From Candidatus Zixiibacteriota bacterium (lineage in GTDB: Bacteria > Zixibacteria > MSB-5A5 > GN15 > JAAZOE01), in contig DAOUTW010000018.1 in the NCBI GenBank assembly GCA_030668485.1, positions 1-64,000 on the forward strand: DNA of 64,000 nucleotides, given 5' to 3'. Below, one piece after another: positions 7,351 to 16,366 of this stretch (its first letter is position 1; each line of letters starts with the position of its first letter). A program made the position numbers and the translations under genes. Below the pieces are notes generated by a model. That model saw only the letters and a program-made list of their open reading frames with translations. It had not been told where the DNA came from and ran no database searches.

Positions 7351-7379
7351 AAAGAAGGGGGAGAATTCCCCCTTCTTTT
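7351..7379 (-). terminator. terminator of the TCA-cycle gene block
   Basis: Near-perfect hairpin AAAGAAGGGGGA-GAAT-TCCCCCTTCTTTT just downstream of the icd stop. Its flanks are A/T on both sides so it could act in either direction; on the minus strand it ends the sucC-to-icd block before the HEPN-like gene. Confidence 0.8.
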
Positions 7380-7390
7380 GGTGATGTTGT

Positions 7391-7822
7391 CTATCGCATG
7401 TTGTTGATGATCTCGGTGGCGTACTTCGAAGTCGATAGCTTCTTAGCGCCTTTCATCTGGCGGTGCAGGTCGTACGTGACAGTCTTCTTGGCGATAGTTT
7501 TCTCAATCGCCTTGTTAACCATCTCGGCGGCTTTACCCCAGCCCAGATATTCGAGCATCATCACACCGGACAAAATCAACGAACCGGGGTTGACCATATC
7601 CTTGTCGGCATACTTCGGAGCCGTCCCGTGGGTGGCCTCGAAGAGACCGATATAGTCACCCATATTCGCGCCCGGAGCCATCCCCAGACCGCCGACCTGC
7701 GCCGCGGCAGCGTCGGATATATAGTCGCCATTGAGGTTCGGCGTGGCAATCACGTCGTACTCATCGGTGCGGGTCAGAATCTGCTGGAACATGGAATCGG
7801 CGATACGGTCTTTGATGACCAC
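7391..7822 (-). CDS. icd: isocitrate dehydrogenase, C-terminal fragment
   Basis: This is the downstream part of an NADP-type isocitrate dehydrogenase: [91 protein letters not shown]. It carries the conserved Asp-bearing NLNGDYISD segment and the [10 protein letters not shown] cofactor loop. It is in the same frame as the upstream ORF and separated from it only by one TAG codon and four codons (PKGK). A GTG at 7822 could serve as a restart, but there is no good Shine-Dalgarno. The natural reading is one 416-codon gene, 8641 to 7391, interrupted by an amber codon. Confidence 0.85.
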   Translation of the reverse strand: MVIKDRIADSMFQQILTRTDEYDVIATPNLNGDYISDAAAAQVGGLGMAPGANMGDYIGLFEATHGTAPKYADKDMVNPGSLILSGVMMLEYLGWGKAAEMVNKAIEKTIAKKTVTYDLHRQMKGAKKLSTSKYATEIINNMR

Positions 7823-7834
7823 TTTGCCCTTGGG

Positions 7835-8641
7835 CTATTTGCCTTTGTACTTGCTCCAGAGTTCATCTTCGGTGATGGTCTTCTTGGGGAAGTACTTCTT
7901 GGCCGTGGCGTAGCCCCAGTCGCGGAAAGCGCCTTCAGTAAACTTCATGATATTACCCTTGTGCATCAGGGTAACCGAGGGGCGCTTGTGATCGATGGCA
8001 TACTGGATCGCCTGTTTCACCAGTTGAGTCGTTCCCTTGACCGAAATCGGCTTGATGCCGATTCCCGAATCGGTGCGGATGTTCTGTTTCATCTGCTTAT
8101 TAATCCAACCGATGACTTTCTTGACATCCTTGGTGCCCTTCTTCCATTCAATACCGGCATAAACATCTTCGGTATTTTCACGGTAGATGACGACATCCAT
8201 TTTTTCCGGAGCCTTGACCGGTGACGGTACACCTTTGAAATAGCGGACCGGACGGACGCAGGCATACAGATTCATGATTTGTCGCAACGACACATTGAGG
8301 GAACGGAAGCCGCCGCCGATCGGAGTCGTCAGGGGGCCTTTGAGGGCAACGTAATAGTACTTGATGGCGTCGATAGTTTCCTGCGGCAGCCATTCATTGT
8401 ACAATTCATTGGCCCTCTCACCGGCATAGACATCCATCCAGGCGATTTTCTTTCTGCCCTTGTAGGCCTTCTCAACGGAGGCGTCGAGAACGCGGCGGGT
8501 CGCCTTCATGATATCGCGGCCGATGCCGTCACCTTCGATGACAGGTATGACCGGTTTACTCGGGATCGAGAGTTTACCTTTTTTGACGGTAATTCTCTTT
8601 CCATCTTGGGGTATTTCAATATGCTTATATTTTGGTGCCAT
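7835..8641 (-). CDS. icd: isocitrate dehydrogenase, N-terminal fragment
   Basis: Encodes the first 268 residues of isocitrate dehydrogenase (isocitrate + NADP+ to 2-oxoglutarate + CO2). The substrate loop [26 protein letters not shown] with its phosphorylatable-type Ser and Arg residues, [14 protein letters not shown], and the [17 protein letters not shown] segment are all present. The ORF ends at ...WSKYKGK-TAG, with the rest of the enzyme in frame directly after. Neither half should be active alone because the active site uses residues from both. The gene is last in the block, 12 bp after mdh. Possible explanations are sequencing error, a true nonsense mutation, or amber readthrough. Confidence 0.88.
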   Translation of the reverse strand: MAPKYKHIEIPQDGKRITVKKGKLSIPSKPVIPVIEGDGIGRDIMKATRRVLDASVEKAYKGRKKIAWMDVYAGERANELYNEWLPQETIDAIKYYYVALKGPLTTPIGGGFRSLNVSLRQIMNLYACVRPVRYFKGVPSPVKAPEKMDVVIYRENTEDVYAGIEWKKGTKDVKKVIGWINKQMKQNIRTDSGIGIKPISVKGTTQLVKQAIQYAIDHKRPSVTLMHKGNIMKFTEGAFRDWGYATAKKYFPKKTITEDELWSKYKGK

Positions 8642-8653
8642 GTTTACTCCCTA

Positions 8654-9580
8654 TTAGTATCCGATTTCTTTCAGTACACCTTTATACTTATCAGCAGAGG
8701 CCTTGAGTGCGCCAAGTTCTTCTTCGCTCAGATCCAGTTCGAGAACCTTTTCCACGCCATTGGCACCGAGAATCGCCGGGACGCCGATATAGATATCCTT
8801 GATACCATACTGGCCTTCCAGGTAACACGAGCAGGGCACGACGCGTTTTTCATCACAGAGAATCGAACGAGCCATTTCAACCGAGGCCGAAGCCGGCGCA
8901 TAATAGGCTGAACCGGTCTTGAGCAGCTTGACAATTTCGCCGCCACCCATACGGGTGCGTTCGGAAATTTCCTTGATCCGATCGGCACCGATCAATTCCT
9001 TAATCGGAATTCCGGCGACGGTGGTATATCGCGGAAGAGGGACCATAGTGTCACCGTGACCGCCCATAACCATCGCCTGAACATCTCTCATTGCCACACC
9101 CAGTTCCATCGCTACGAAAGCCCGGAATCGGGTAGAGTCAAGGATTCCGGCCTGACCGCAGACACGATTTTTGGGGAATCCGGTTACTTTCCACATATGA
9201 TAGGTCATGATATCAAGCGGATTGGAAACCACGACGACATACGCATTGGGCGCATGCTCTTTGATATTCTTGGCGGCCGTGCCGACGATTTCGGCGTTTG
9301 CAGCCAGCAAATCCTCGCGCGACATTCCCGGCTTACGAGCCAGGCCAGCGGTCATGACTACCAAATCCGAATCCTTGATGTCTTTATAGTCATTGCTGCC
9401 GGTGATCATGCAATTATAATTGCGGATCGGTCCGGCCTGGGTCATATCGAGCGCTTTACCTTGCGGGAATCCTTCGATGATGTCGATCATTATGACATCG
9501 GCAATATTAGCCTCGGCCATGTACTGGGCCACTGAGGCGCCGACATTTCCGGCACCGATAACTGCGACTTTCTTGTTCAT
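8654..9580 (-). CDS. mdh: malate dehydrogenase (NAD)
   Basis: This 308-residue lactate/malate dehydrogenase-family enzyme interconverts malate and oxaloacetate. It shows the Rossmann motif GAGNVGASVAQYMA, the NAD-binding Asp (VIMIDIIEGFPQGKALDM), TAGLARKPGMSREDLL where Arg (rather than Gln) marks malate over lactate, VVSNPLDIMTY, and the catalytic His in MVMGGHGDTMVPLPRY. Length fits the bacterial short type. It lies 30 bp downstream of the LarA-like gene and 12 bp before icd, consistent with one transcript. Confidence 0.95.
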   Translation of the reverse strand: MNKKVAVIGAGNVGASVAQYMAEANIADVIMIDIIEGFPQGKALDMTQAGPIRNYNCMITGSNDYKDIKDSDLVVMTAGLARKPGMSREDLLAANAEIVGTAAKNIKEHAPNAYVVVVSNPLDIMTYHMWKVTGFPKNRVCGQAGILDSTRFRAFVAMELGVAMRDVQAMVMGGHGDTMVPLPRYTTVAGIPIKELIGADRIKEISERTRMGGGEIVKLLKTGSAYYAPASASVEMARSILCDEKRVVPCSCYLEGQYGIKDIYIGVPAILGANGVEKVLELDLSEEELGALKASADKYKGVLKEIGY

Positions 9581-9610
9581 TTCTTGCCTCCGATTATTAA
9601 TTACATCCTG

Positions 9611-10837
9611 TCAATTTAATTTTGTTGCCAAAAGCCCGGCATCCCGGACCAGCAATATATCTATCTTATCTTTTTCTTTCGGTTTCAATTTCTGCATCTC
9701 AGCCTCGATCGACACCGCCGGCTCGATAAACACCCGTTCGAGGATCTCGTTTTTGACTCCGGTCAGAGCCCTGATATTGATTCGCTTTGCCAGCCGCACT
9801 ATCCGAGAGAGTTTGTGAATCCCCATCGGGGGATTGTCCGCTTCCGAGTGCGACAGAACCATTTCCTCGTTTTTCAGTTGCTGAGCCAGTTCATAAAACT
9901 CCTCATTACCTATCCCCTCTCGACATTCCGACACCGCCAGAAGAGTGCCGCCGTCGCGGACGGCTGCGGCGGTGTTTTCGATCGCCTTCTGGAGTTGATA
10001 CAGATTGCGATCCAGAGGCGGCCGCATCTCGGCTATCACGAGATCAAACTGCCGTGAGCAGTCGAATGAATAAACCTGCTCGGCCACCGAGACGGCATCT
10101 TCAAACGATTCCTTGAGCGGTCCGGCGAAACATTCGATGACCTTTTGATGACGTCCGGTAACTATCTGGATCGAAAGCACAACGGGCAATTTGACCATCT
10201 TAATCAATCGGTCCAAATCATCGGCAACCGGATTTCCCTTCAGTCGGAGCGGCTGCGCATCTTCACTGACCGCCAGGGCATGATTGCGGCGATTAATGTC
10301 GATATTTGCCAGCCCCGGAATCAATGATTTGCGGCCGCCTGTATAACCGGCAAAATAATGCGGTTCCACCGACCCGATGATGATAACGGCCGGATACTCA
10401 AAGATCATGCGGTTGAGAAAGAGCTTGTCTCCGGCGATATCCCCGATCTCCGTCATGGAATCAATATCTCGCGAGTCATGGGAGTAGATCCGAGCGTCGT
10501 CCGGACGCTGGAAGCCTTTGAAGATCGCGGCCAGATCATCTTTGCCCGGCGGCGGATGATTGCCGCAGGCAACAATATAATCGGCCTGAAATTCAGGGTA
10601 CCACTGTTTTATTTGTGAAAGAACCTGGCCGGTCGGAGTCGGTCGAAAGGCGTCATTGACCACCACCAGCGGCTTTCCGCCGGTTAAAAGATCATTGAAA
10701 TGGTTCGTTTCGAGAGCCTGACGAAGAGCTTCGCGTTGCCACTCACCGGTGTCATCATTCGGCTCTTTTTCGGTCAGTGTATCTCCCGGGTCCAGATCAA
10801 TGTCTATTTCTTCCGCTCCATAGGCAACTTTTGGCAT
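9611..10837 (-). CDS. LarA/DUF2088-family protein
   Basis: This protein of about 408 residues is related to nickel-pincer lactate racemase (LarA) and other 2-hydroxyacid racemases. Family marks include VVVNDAFRPTPTGQVL, CGNHPPPGKDDL (metal/substrate His), EPHYFAGYTGGRKSLIPGLA (the Lys in GGRK aligns with the cofactor-bearing Lys of LarA) and NRRNHALAV. I choose ATG 10837 over the GTG at 10843 because AGGTGG/GGATAGG precedes it. It sits between ndk and mdh, so a substrate close to malate or lactate is possible. No larB/C/E cofactor genes are in the window, so the true substrate is unknown. Confidence 0.8.
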   Translation of the reverse strand: MPKVAYGAEEIDIDLDPGDTLTEKEPNDDTGEWQREALRQALETNHFNDLLTGGKPLVVVNDAFRPTPTGQVLSQIKQWYPEFQADYIVACGNHPPPGKDDLAAIFKGFQRPDDARIYSHDSRDIDSMTEIGDIAGDKLFLNRMIFEYPAVIIIGSVEPHYFAGYTGGRKSLIPGLANIDINRRNHALAVSEDAQPLRLKGNPVADDLDRLIKMVKLPVVLSIQIVTGRHQKVIECFAGPLKESFEDAVSVAEQVYSFDCSRQFDLVIAEMRPPLDRNLYQLQKAIENTAAAVRDGGTLLAVSECREGIGNEEFYELAQQLKNEEMVLSHSEADNPPMGIHKLSRIVRLAKRINIRALTGVKNEILERVFIEPAVSIEAEMQKLKPKEKDKIDILLVRDAGLLATKLN

Positions 10838-10843
10838 AACCAC

Positions 10844-11242
10844 CTATCCGAAGAAAAATGGAATTTCCACATCGGCCGATTCCTGAGAATCGGAGGCATG
10901 CACGGAATTGTGCTGCACATCGACTCCGATCTCATTACGCAGAGTTCCGCATTCGGCCTGTTCCGGGTTGGTTGCACCGATCAATTTACGCAGATCGGCG
11001 ATAGCATTTTCCTTCTCCAGAACCATCGGGATCACCGTCCCCGACGACATATATTCCGTCAAGCTGTCGAGGAAGGGTTTGCCCTCGTGCACGGCATAGA
11101 ACTTCCGGGCCTCATCAATCGTCAGCCGCGTCAGTTTCATGTCCACAAGGGTAAACCGCGCCTTTTCCAAACGGTTGATAATATGCCCAACCAAGTTTCT
11201 CCCGGTGGCATCCGGCTTGATTATTAATAGTGTTCGCTCCAT
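10844..11242 (-). CDS. ndk: nucleoside diphosphate kinase
   Basis: This 132-residue enzyme moves the gamma-phosphate between nucleotides through a phospho-histidine. MERTLLIIKPDATGRNLVGHI opens the fold; the catalytic His is in NSVHASDS; GATNPEQAECGTLRNEIG is the family nucleotide-binding stretch. The C-terminus (VEIPFFFG) is slightly short. Its place beside sucCD and kor is sensible because succinyl-CoA synthetase makes NTP. Confidence 0.96.
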   Translation of the reverse strand: MERTLLIIKPDATGRNLVGHIINRLEKARFTLVDMKLTRLTIDEARKFYAVHEGKPFLDSLTEYMSSGTVIPMVLEKENAIADLRKLIGATNPEQAECGTLRNEIGVDVQHNSVHASDSQESADVEIPFFFG

Positions 11243-11256
11243 GATTACTTTTGGTC

Positions 11257-11859
11257 CTACTTCCTTTTGGCTTTCTTGGCGACGTCAAATCCGACCTGTA
11301 AAGCCTTGAGGTTTTTCTCCTCGGTTCCCTTGGGAGCAAACTCCTTGACAATCGCCCTGATCGCCTCGCGGGGGACGATTCCAGTCAATTCGGCAATCGC
11401 ACCCAGGGCAATCACATTGGCCACCATCGGATGTCCCACTTTTTCGCGGGCCAGACGGATAAACGGGAACCCATAGCTGTTCTTGATCGGTACTTTGGTC
11501 ACCATCGTAGAATCAACTACGAGCAGTCCGTCCGGTTTCAAATCCTGGCAGTATTTATCGCACGCCTCCTGAGTAAATGTAAGGAGCAGATCCAGTTTCA
11601 TGGTCTTGGGATAGAAGATTGCTCCCTTGGCCATCACCAGGTCGGCTCGGACGGCGCCGCCGCGTGCCTCGGGTCCATAACTCTGAGTCAGGACTACATT
11701 GCGACGAGGATCGGTTCCGATGGCGCGAGCCAGCATAACGCAGGCCAGGATCACTCCGTGACCGCCGGACCCGGACAAACGGACCTCGTAACGATCATCT
11801 TTGGGAACTTTATGGCTTTTGCTGTCTCGATGTGTTTTATGTTCTCTTGCGGTAGTCAT
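11257..11859 (-). CDS. korC: 2-oxoglutarate:ferredoxin oxidoreductase, gamma subunit
   Basis: This 200-residue subunit belongs to the PorG/KorC family: RLSGSGGHGVILACVMLARAIG, LTQSYGPEARGGAVRADLVM, GAIAELTGIVPREAI. With KorA, KorB and KorD it forms the enzyme that converts 2-oxoglutarate + CoA to succinyl-CoA + CO2 with ferredoxin as electron partner. A basic N-terminal extension of about 20 residues (TAREHKTHRDSKSHKVPKDD) precedes the domain. It starts 10 bp after korB. Confidence 0.93.
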   Translation of the reverse strand: MTTAREHKTHRDSKSHKVPKDDRYEVRLSGSGGHGVILACVMLARAIGTDPRRNVVLTQSYGPEARGGAVRADLVMAKGAIFYPKTMKLDLLLTFTQEACDKYCQDLKPDGLLVVDSTMVTKVPIKNSYGFPFIRLAREKVGHPMVANVIALGAIAELTGIVPREAIRAIVKEFAPKGTEEKNLKALQVGFDVAKKAKRK

Positions 11860-11869
11860 GGTCGCCTGC

Positions 11870-12718
11870 CTATTCCTTATCTTTTTCCTGGAAACTGTCG
11901 ATTAAATTCTGATACAGTTCGCAATACTCCGGCATTTCAACGTCCCACAAAACACCGGTCAGGAATTTGCCTTCAAGTTTTTCCGGCGGCAGCACTTTGG
12001 CCGCTTTGACCGGCATGGCATGTTCTTTCATCAACTTCAGCATCGCCACAGCATCGCCTTCCTTATTGAGACGGCCATAATAGGTATGGCAGTTGGAGAA
12101 GGCTTCTACCATGGCAAAACCTTTCTTATTTAGTCCGCCGTATATCAGCTTGTCGAGTTGCTGAACATGATAGACGGTACCGCGAGCCACATAAGAAGCT
12201 CCGGCCGCCTTGGCCAATGTGGTAGGATCAAATCCCTTTTCCATATTGCCGTAGGGGGCTGTAGCTGCGAAAGAATCATGAGGCGTGGTCGGCGAACATT
12301 GACCGCCGGTCATACCGTAGATCTGATTGTTAATCAACACGGTCGTGATATCGATATTACGCCTGCAGGCATGAATGAAGTGATTGCCGCCGATAGCAAG
12401 TCCGTCACCGTCGCCGGTGACAACGATCACCTTCAACGAAGGTTTGGCCAGCTTGACGCCGGTGGCAAATGCAATCGCCCGCCCGTGAGTTGTATGCAGG
12501 GTATTGAAATCGCAGTATACCGGAAGCCGTGAACTGCAGCCGATTCCCGAGACTAAAGCCACCTCATCCTTGGAATACCCCATTTTGTCGATGGCACGAA
12601 TTATCGATCCCATAACGGTTCCGATACCACATCCGGCACACCAGACATTGGGGAAGCGCTTCTTGACCCGCAGGTAATCATAGGTCACATTGGAGGATTG
12701 GATCGGGTCGGCCATCAT
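11870..12718 (-). CDS. korB: 2-oxoglutarate:ferredoxin oxidoreductase, beta subunit
   Basis: This 282-residue subunit binds thiamine diphosphate. CAGCGIGTVMGSIIRA and TGDGDGLAIGGNHFIHACRRN ... INNQIYGMTGGQ form the ThDP/Mg signature (GDGDGLAIGGNH...NN). C-terminal residues about 210-280 include FLTGVLWDVEMPEY. Its start codon overlaps the korA stop (ATGA). Confidence 0.95.
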   Translation of the reverse strand: MMADPIQSSNVTYDYLRVKKRFPNVWCAGCGIGTVMGSIIRAIDKMGYSKDEVALVSGIGCSSRLPVYCDFNTLHTTHGRAIAFATGVKLAKPSLKVIVVTGDGDGLAIGGNHFIHACRRNIDITTVLINNQIYGMTGGQCSPTTPHDSFAATAPYGNMEKGFDPTTLAKAAGASYVARGTVYHVQQLDKLIYGGLNKKGFAMVEAFSNCHTYYGRLNKEGDAVAMLKLMKEHAMPVKAAKVLPPEKLEGKFLTGVLWDVEMPEYCELYQNLIDSFQEKDKE

Positions 12719-13860
12719 TTCACCTCCAGAATTCTTTTGAAGATTTCGACGGGATTGAGGACCTCACCATCATAGCGAGTCAAACCGGCGACTTTACACG
12801 TTTTGGGCGCCACCCGCTCGATTTCATGAATCAGTTGACCCTGATTGAGTTCCACCACCAGCACTCGTCTCACATGCGCCAGGAGTTCCCTGAGCTGATC
12901 ATCGGGGAACGGCCAGATGGTGATGGGGCGAATCAGCCCGGCCCGGATGCGTTTTTCGCGCGCCATATGTACGGCCTGACGCGCCGCGCGGGCAGTGGTG
13001 CCATAGGCGAAAACGACAATACCGGCATCGTCGACCATTTCGACATCAAGTTGAGTGACCTCATCGGCAAAGCGCACTATCTTGTTTCTCAACTTATCCA
13101 TCTTGGCTTTGATCTCGTTGGGATTGGCCGTCGGAAAGCCGTCCTGATCGTGAACCAGCCCGGTCACATGATAACGGTATCCGTCGCCCATGGAGGCCAT
13201 CGGCGAGACCAGAGTTGGTGTGATTTCAAAGTGATGATACCATTCATGAGGAACATCCGGCTTTTCGCGATCCACAACCTCCAGTTCACCCGATTCAGGG
13301 ATGGTGATCATTTCTCGCATATGGCCCAGGACCTCATCGGTGAGCATGGTCACCGGGGTGCGGAAACGTTCGGCGAAGTTAAACGCTTTAACAGTTTGTT
13401 CAAAACATTCCCGAACCGAAGCCGGAGCCACGGTGATCGCCTGGTAATCTCCATGAGTCCCATAACGGGCCTGCATGGTGTCGGCCTGGGCAATCTTGGT
13501 CGGTAACCCGGTCGAAGGACCGCCGCGCTGAACATTAACAACGACAACAGGAACCTCGGTGATATAGGCATAACCGATATTTTCCTGCATCAGTGAAAAG
13601 CCGGGTCCGCTGGTGGCGGTCATCGATTTGGTACCGGTGAGAGAAGCGCCGATAATCGAGGCCATGGATGCGATCTCGTCTTCCATCTGGATAAAGTGTC
13701 CGCCACACTTGGGAAGTAATCTGGCCATACCCTCGGCTATCTCAGTCGAGGGTGTGATCGGATAACCGCCGAAGAAACGGCAGCCGGCGTATAGAGCGCC
13801 GTGAACACAGGCCTCGTTACCCTGCATTAATTTGCGGGCGGATGTAATACGATGCGGCAT
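12715..13860 (-). CDS. korA: 2-oxoglutarate:ferredoxin oxidoreductase, alpha subunit
   Basis: This 381-residue alpha subunit contains the pyrimidine-binding and transketolase-C-like regions: GCRFFGGYPITPSTEIAEGMA, FIQMEDEIASMASIIGAS, ATSGPGFSLMQENIGYA, VQRGGPSTGLPTKIAQADTMQARYGTHGDY. The FGGYPITPSTEI start and GDYQAI motif match the 2-oxoacid:ferredoxin group acting on 2-oxoglutarate rather than pyruvate (inferred from the sucCD context). It is translationally coupled to korB. Confidence 0.95.
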   Translation of the reverse strand: MPHRITSARKLMQGNEACVHGALYAGCRFFGGYPITPSTEIAEGMARLLPKCGGHFIQMEDEIASMASIIGASLTGTKSMTATSGPGFSLMQENIGYAYITEVPVVVVNVQRGGPSTGLPTKIAQADTMQARYGTHGDYQAITVAPASVRECFEQTVKAFNFAERFRTPVTMLTDEVLGHMREMITIPESGELEVVDREKPDVPHEWYHHFEITPTLVSPMASMGDGYRYHVTGLVHDQDGFPTANPNEIKAKMDKLRNKIVRFADEVTQLDVEMVDDAGIVVFAYGTTARAARQAVHMAREKRIRAGLIRPITIWPFPDDQLRELLAHVRRVLVVELNQGQLIHEIERVAPKTCKVAGLTRYDGEVLNPVEIFKRILEVK

Positions 13861-13870
13861 AGCTCCATCC

Positions 13871-14167
13871 TTACTTGTAGTTCGAGGTTATGACAAAATC
13901 AGGACAATGCAACCAACAGATTGCGCATTGAGTGCATTTCTCGGGCCTGGCCACAATCGGTCTTCCGTCACGGTCAGGATCGAACACCTTCTGAGGGCAA
14001 AAGCTAATGCAAATATTGCAGGCTTTGCACCAGTGAAGATACAGGTTGAGCGGAGGCAGACCTTTACCCTCTTGATACGAGTACTTGATCTTCTTATCCT
14101 CCGTCTGAGCCTCCTTCTCGGCGGCCGTTTTCTTCACCGGAACTTCTTCCGGTTTTTCATCGGGCAT
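13871..14167 (-). CDS. korD: 2-oxoglutarate:ferredoxin oxidoreductase, ferredoxin-like delta subunit
   Basis: This 98-residue protein has two 4Fe-4S motifs (CKACNICISFCP and CTQCAICWLHCP) after a charged N-terminal stretch (PDEKPEEVPVKKTAAEKEAQTEDKK). It links the KorABC catalytic core to ferredoxin. It begins the kor cluster, 10 bp before korA and 29 bp after sucD. Confidence 0.93.
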   Translation of the reverse strand: MPDEKPEEVPVKKTAAEKEAQTEDKKIKYSYQEGKGLPPLNLYLHWCKACNICISFCPQKVFDPDRDGRPIVARPEKCTQCAICWLHCPDFVITSNYK

Positions 14168-14196
14168 GTTGATCTCCTAACAGATGCTGCAGCGGC

Positions 14197-15177
14197 TTAT
14201 TTCTTTTTAGCCTTGGTTGTCCTTTTGGCGGCCGCTTTTTTGGGCGACTTCTTGCCGGCAACTTTCCGGGTCGTCGTTTTTTTGGCGGTCGTCTTGGTTG
14301 TCTTCTTCTTGGAGAACTTTTCAGTCATTAAAACGGGTATTTCCAAAGGTGATGTCGCCACCGGGATTCCGACTTTGTTGAGGGCCGCGACCTTATCGGC
14401 CGCCAGTCCGGAACTGCCGGAGATGATGGCCCCGGCATGCCCCATCCGTTTTCCGGGAGGCGCCGTACGACCGGCGATAAAACCGACAACCGGTTTGGTT
14501 ACCTTTTTCTTTATATACGCGGCAGCATCCTCTTCATCGGAACCGCCGATTTCACCGATCATTACAATACCCTTGGTGGAGCGGTCGTTTTCGAAAGCTT
14601 CCAGGGTATCGATAAAATTGGTTCCAATTACCTGATCGCCTCCGATTCCTATGCAGGTCGACTGACCCATTCCGGCTTGTGTCAGGGCAAAAATCACCTC
14701 GTAGGTCAGGGTGCCACTGCGAGAGACAACACCAACATTGCCCTTCTTGCAGATCTTCCCCGGAATAATTCCGACCTTGGACAGTTCCGGTGAAATGAGT
14801 CCCGGACAGTTCGGTCCGATCAGACGCACATTGCGGTGCTTGATATAGTGATAGACTTTCATCATATCGTTAGCCGGTACACCTTCGGTGATGCAAATAA
14901 TGGTCTTGATTCCAGCGTCGACCGCTTCGTAAATCGAATCGGCGGCGAATGCCGGAGGAACGTAAATAATCGAAGTGTTAGCTTTGGTCTTGTCAACCGC
15001 AGCCTGCATAGTATTGAACACCGGGATACCCGAGACCTTGGTCCCGCCTTTACCCGGCGTCACGCCGGCAACCACGTTGGTTCCGTATTTCTTCATCTGC
15101 GCGGCATGAAATGAGCCGTCGCGGCCGGTGATCCCCTGGACCACCAGCTTCGTCTTTTTATCTATGAATATCGCCAT
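14197..15177 (-). CDS. sucD: succinyl-CoA synthetase, alpha subunit with lysine-rich tail
   Basis: This 326-residue protein interconverts succinyl-CoA and succinate, coupled to NTP, with SucC. It has the CoA fold [31 protein letters not shown], and the phosphohistidine loop [13 protein letters not shown]. Homologues end near residue 290. Here roughly 38 extra residues follow, almost all K, T, A and R ([37 protein letters not shown]), resembling bacterial histone-H1-like tails. The tail is in frame with no sign of frameshift. The catalytic role is certain; the purpose of the tail is unknown. Confidence 0.96.
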   Translation of the reverse strand: MAIFIDKKTKLVVQGITGRDGSFHAAQMKKYGTNVVAGVTPGKGGTKVSGIPVFNTMQAAVDKTKANTSIIYVPPAFAADSIYEAVDAGIKTIICITEGVPANDMMKVYHYIKHRNVRLIGPNCPGLISPELSKVGIIPGKICKKGNVGVVSRSGTLTYEVIFALTQAGMGQSTCIGIGGDQVIGTNFIDTLEAFENDRSTKGIVMIGEIGGSDEEDAAAYIKKKVTKPVVGFIAGRTAPPGKRMGHAGAIISGSSGLAADKVAALNKVGIPVATSPLEIPVLMTEKFSKKKTTKTTAKKTTTRKVAGKKSPKKAAAKRTTKAKKK

Positions 15178-15185
15178 ATCGTCCT

Positions 15186-16331
15186 CTACTCCTCTTCCAG
15201 TCCGGCCATGGAAATTGCTTTCTGAACGACGGCATCGAGTGTCGGCGCAGAAGGTAATTTCACCTCTTTGAGAATTCTACGCCCCGCCGCCTCATTGGTA
15301 CCGGTCAAACGGGTCACAACCGGAACTTCGGGGTGAAGCTCTTTGAAGGCGCTGACGATACCGGTGGCGACGTCGTCGCAACGAGTGATACCGCCGAAAA
15401 TATTGATCAGGATCGCCTTGACATTCGGATCGCCAAGGATGATTCGCATGGCCGTCAAAACCTTATCAGGATTGGACGAACCGCCGATATCAAGGAAGTT
15501 GGCGGGGTCGCCGCCATAATGTTTGACCAGGTCCATGGTCGCCATCGCCAGACCGGCGCCATTGACGATGCAGCCGATATTGCCATCGAGCTTGATAAAA
15601 CTAAGACCGGCTTCGCGCGCATCCACTTCGGAAGAATTTTCGGCATCGAGATCGCGCATCGCTTCGATTTCCTTCTGACGAAACAGTCCGTTGTCGTCGA
15701 TGTTGATCTTGGCGTCGATGGCGATAACCTGGTTGATCGGCGTCGTAATCAGAGGATTAATCTCCACCAGCGAGGCGTCGATCTTCCAGAAGATGTCATA
15801 TAGCTTGACAATAATATCCGTCACCTGACGCACCAGCTTGATATCGCGAAAGACATTATAAGCCAGAGCGCGAGCCTGGTACGGGCGTAACCCAACCCGC
15901 GGATCGACCGCCAGCTTATGAATCTTTTCCGGTGTTTTGGCGGCGACTTCCTCGATATCGATGCCACCGGCAGCCGAAATCATGATAACCGGCATTTTGG
16001 TGACGCGATCGAGGATGATCCCCAGATAGGTTTCGGAGGTAATATCAACCGCCTCGGTAACCAGGATCTTTTTGACTGTCAGACCTTTGATATCCATACC
16101 CAGGATACGCTGGGCCCAGATTTTGGCCGACTCGATATTTTCTGCATACTTAACGCCGCCAGCCTTGCCGCGGCCGCCCACATGTACCTGGGCTTTCACC
16201 ATCACCGGCCGGTCGATTTCCTCAGCAATCGCGACAGCGTCCTGTACCTCGGTCGCCACCCGCCCCGGAGGAACCGGTATGCCGCTTGCTGCGAAAATCT
16301 CCTTGGCCTGATACTCATGAATTTTCATCAA
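15186..16331 (-). CDS. sucC: succinyl-CoA synthetase, beta subunit
   Basis: This 381-residue subunit carries an ATP-grasp domain ([38 protein letters not shown]) and a C-terminal ligase region with the nucleotide/succinate loop [28 protein letters not shown] and [10 protein letters not shown]. Length is normal. It is the first gene of the sucCD-kor-ndk-mdh-icd block and starts 8 bp upstream of sucD. Confidence 0.97.
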   Translation of the reverse strand: MMKIHEYQAKEIFAASGIPVPPGRVATEVQDAVAIAEEIDRPVMVKAQVHVGGRGKAGGVKYAENIESAKIWAQRILGMDIKGLTVKKILVTEAVDITSETYLGIILDRVTKMPVIMISAAGGIDIEEVAAKTPEKIHKLAVDPRVGLRPYQARALAYNVFRDIKLVRQVTDIIVKLYDIFWKIDASLVEINPLITTPINQVIAIDAKINIDDNGLFRQKEIEAMRDLDAENSSEVDAREAGLSFIKLDGNIGCIVNGAGLAMATMDLVKHYGGDPANFLDIGGSSNPDKVLTAMRIILGDPNVKAILINIFGGITRCDDVATGIVSAFKELHPEVPVVTRLTGTNEAAGRRILKEVKLPSAPTLDAVVQKAISMAGLEEE

Positions 16332-16366
16332 CCCACTCCAAACTACGTGTTTATATATCTAATCTC

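Noticed and set aside
7391-8641. Pyrrolysine insertion at the icd TAG
   Set aside because: No pyl gene or amber-suppressor tRNA is visible, and Icd has no known pyrrolysine site. It is kept only as one untested readthrough possibility.
7391-16331. Reductive TCA cycle carbon fixation
   Set aside because: kor, suc, mdh and icd work in both directions, and no ATP-citrate lyase, fumarate reductase or other diagnostic gene is in the window.
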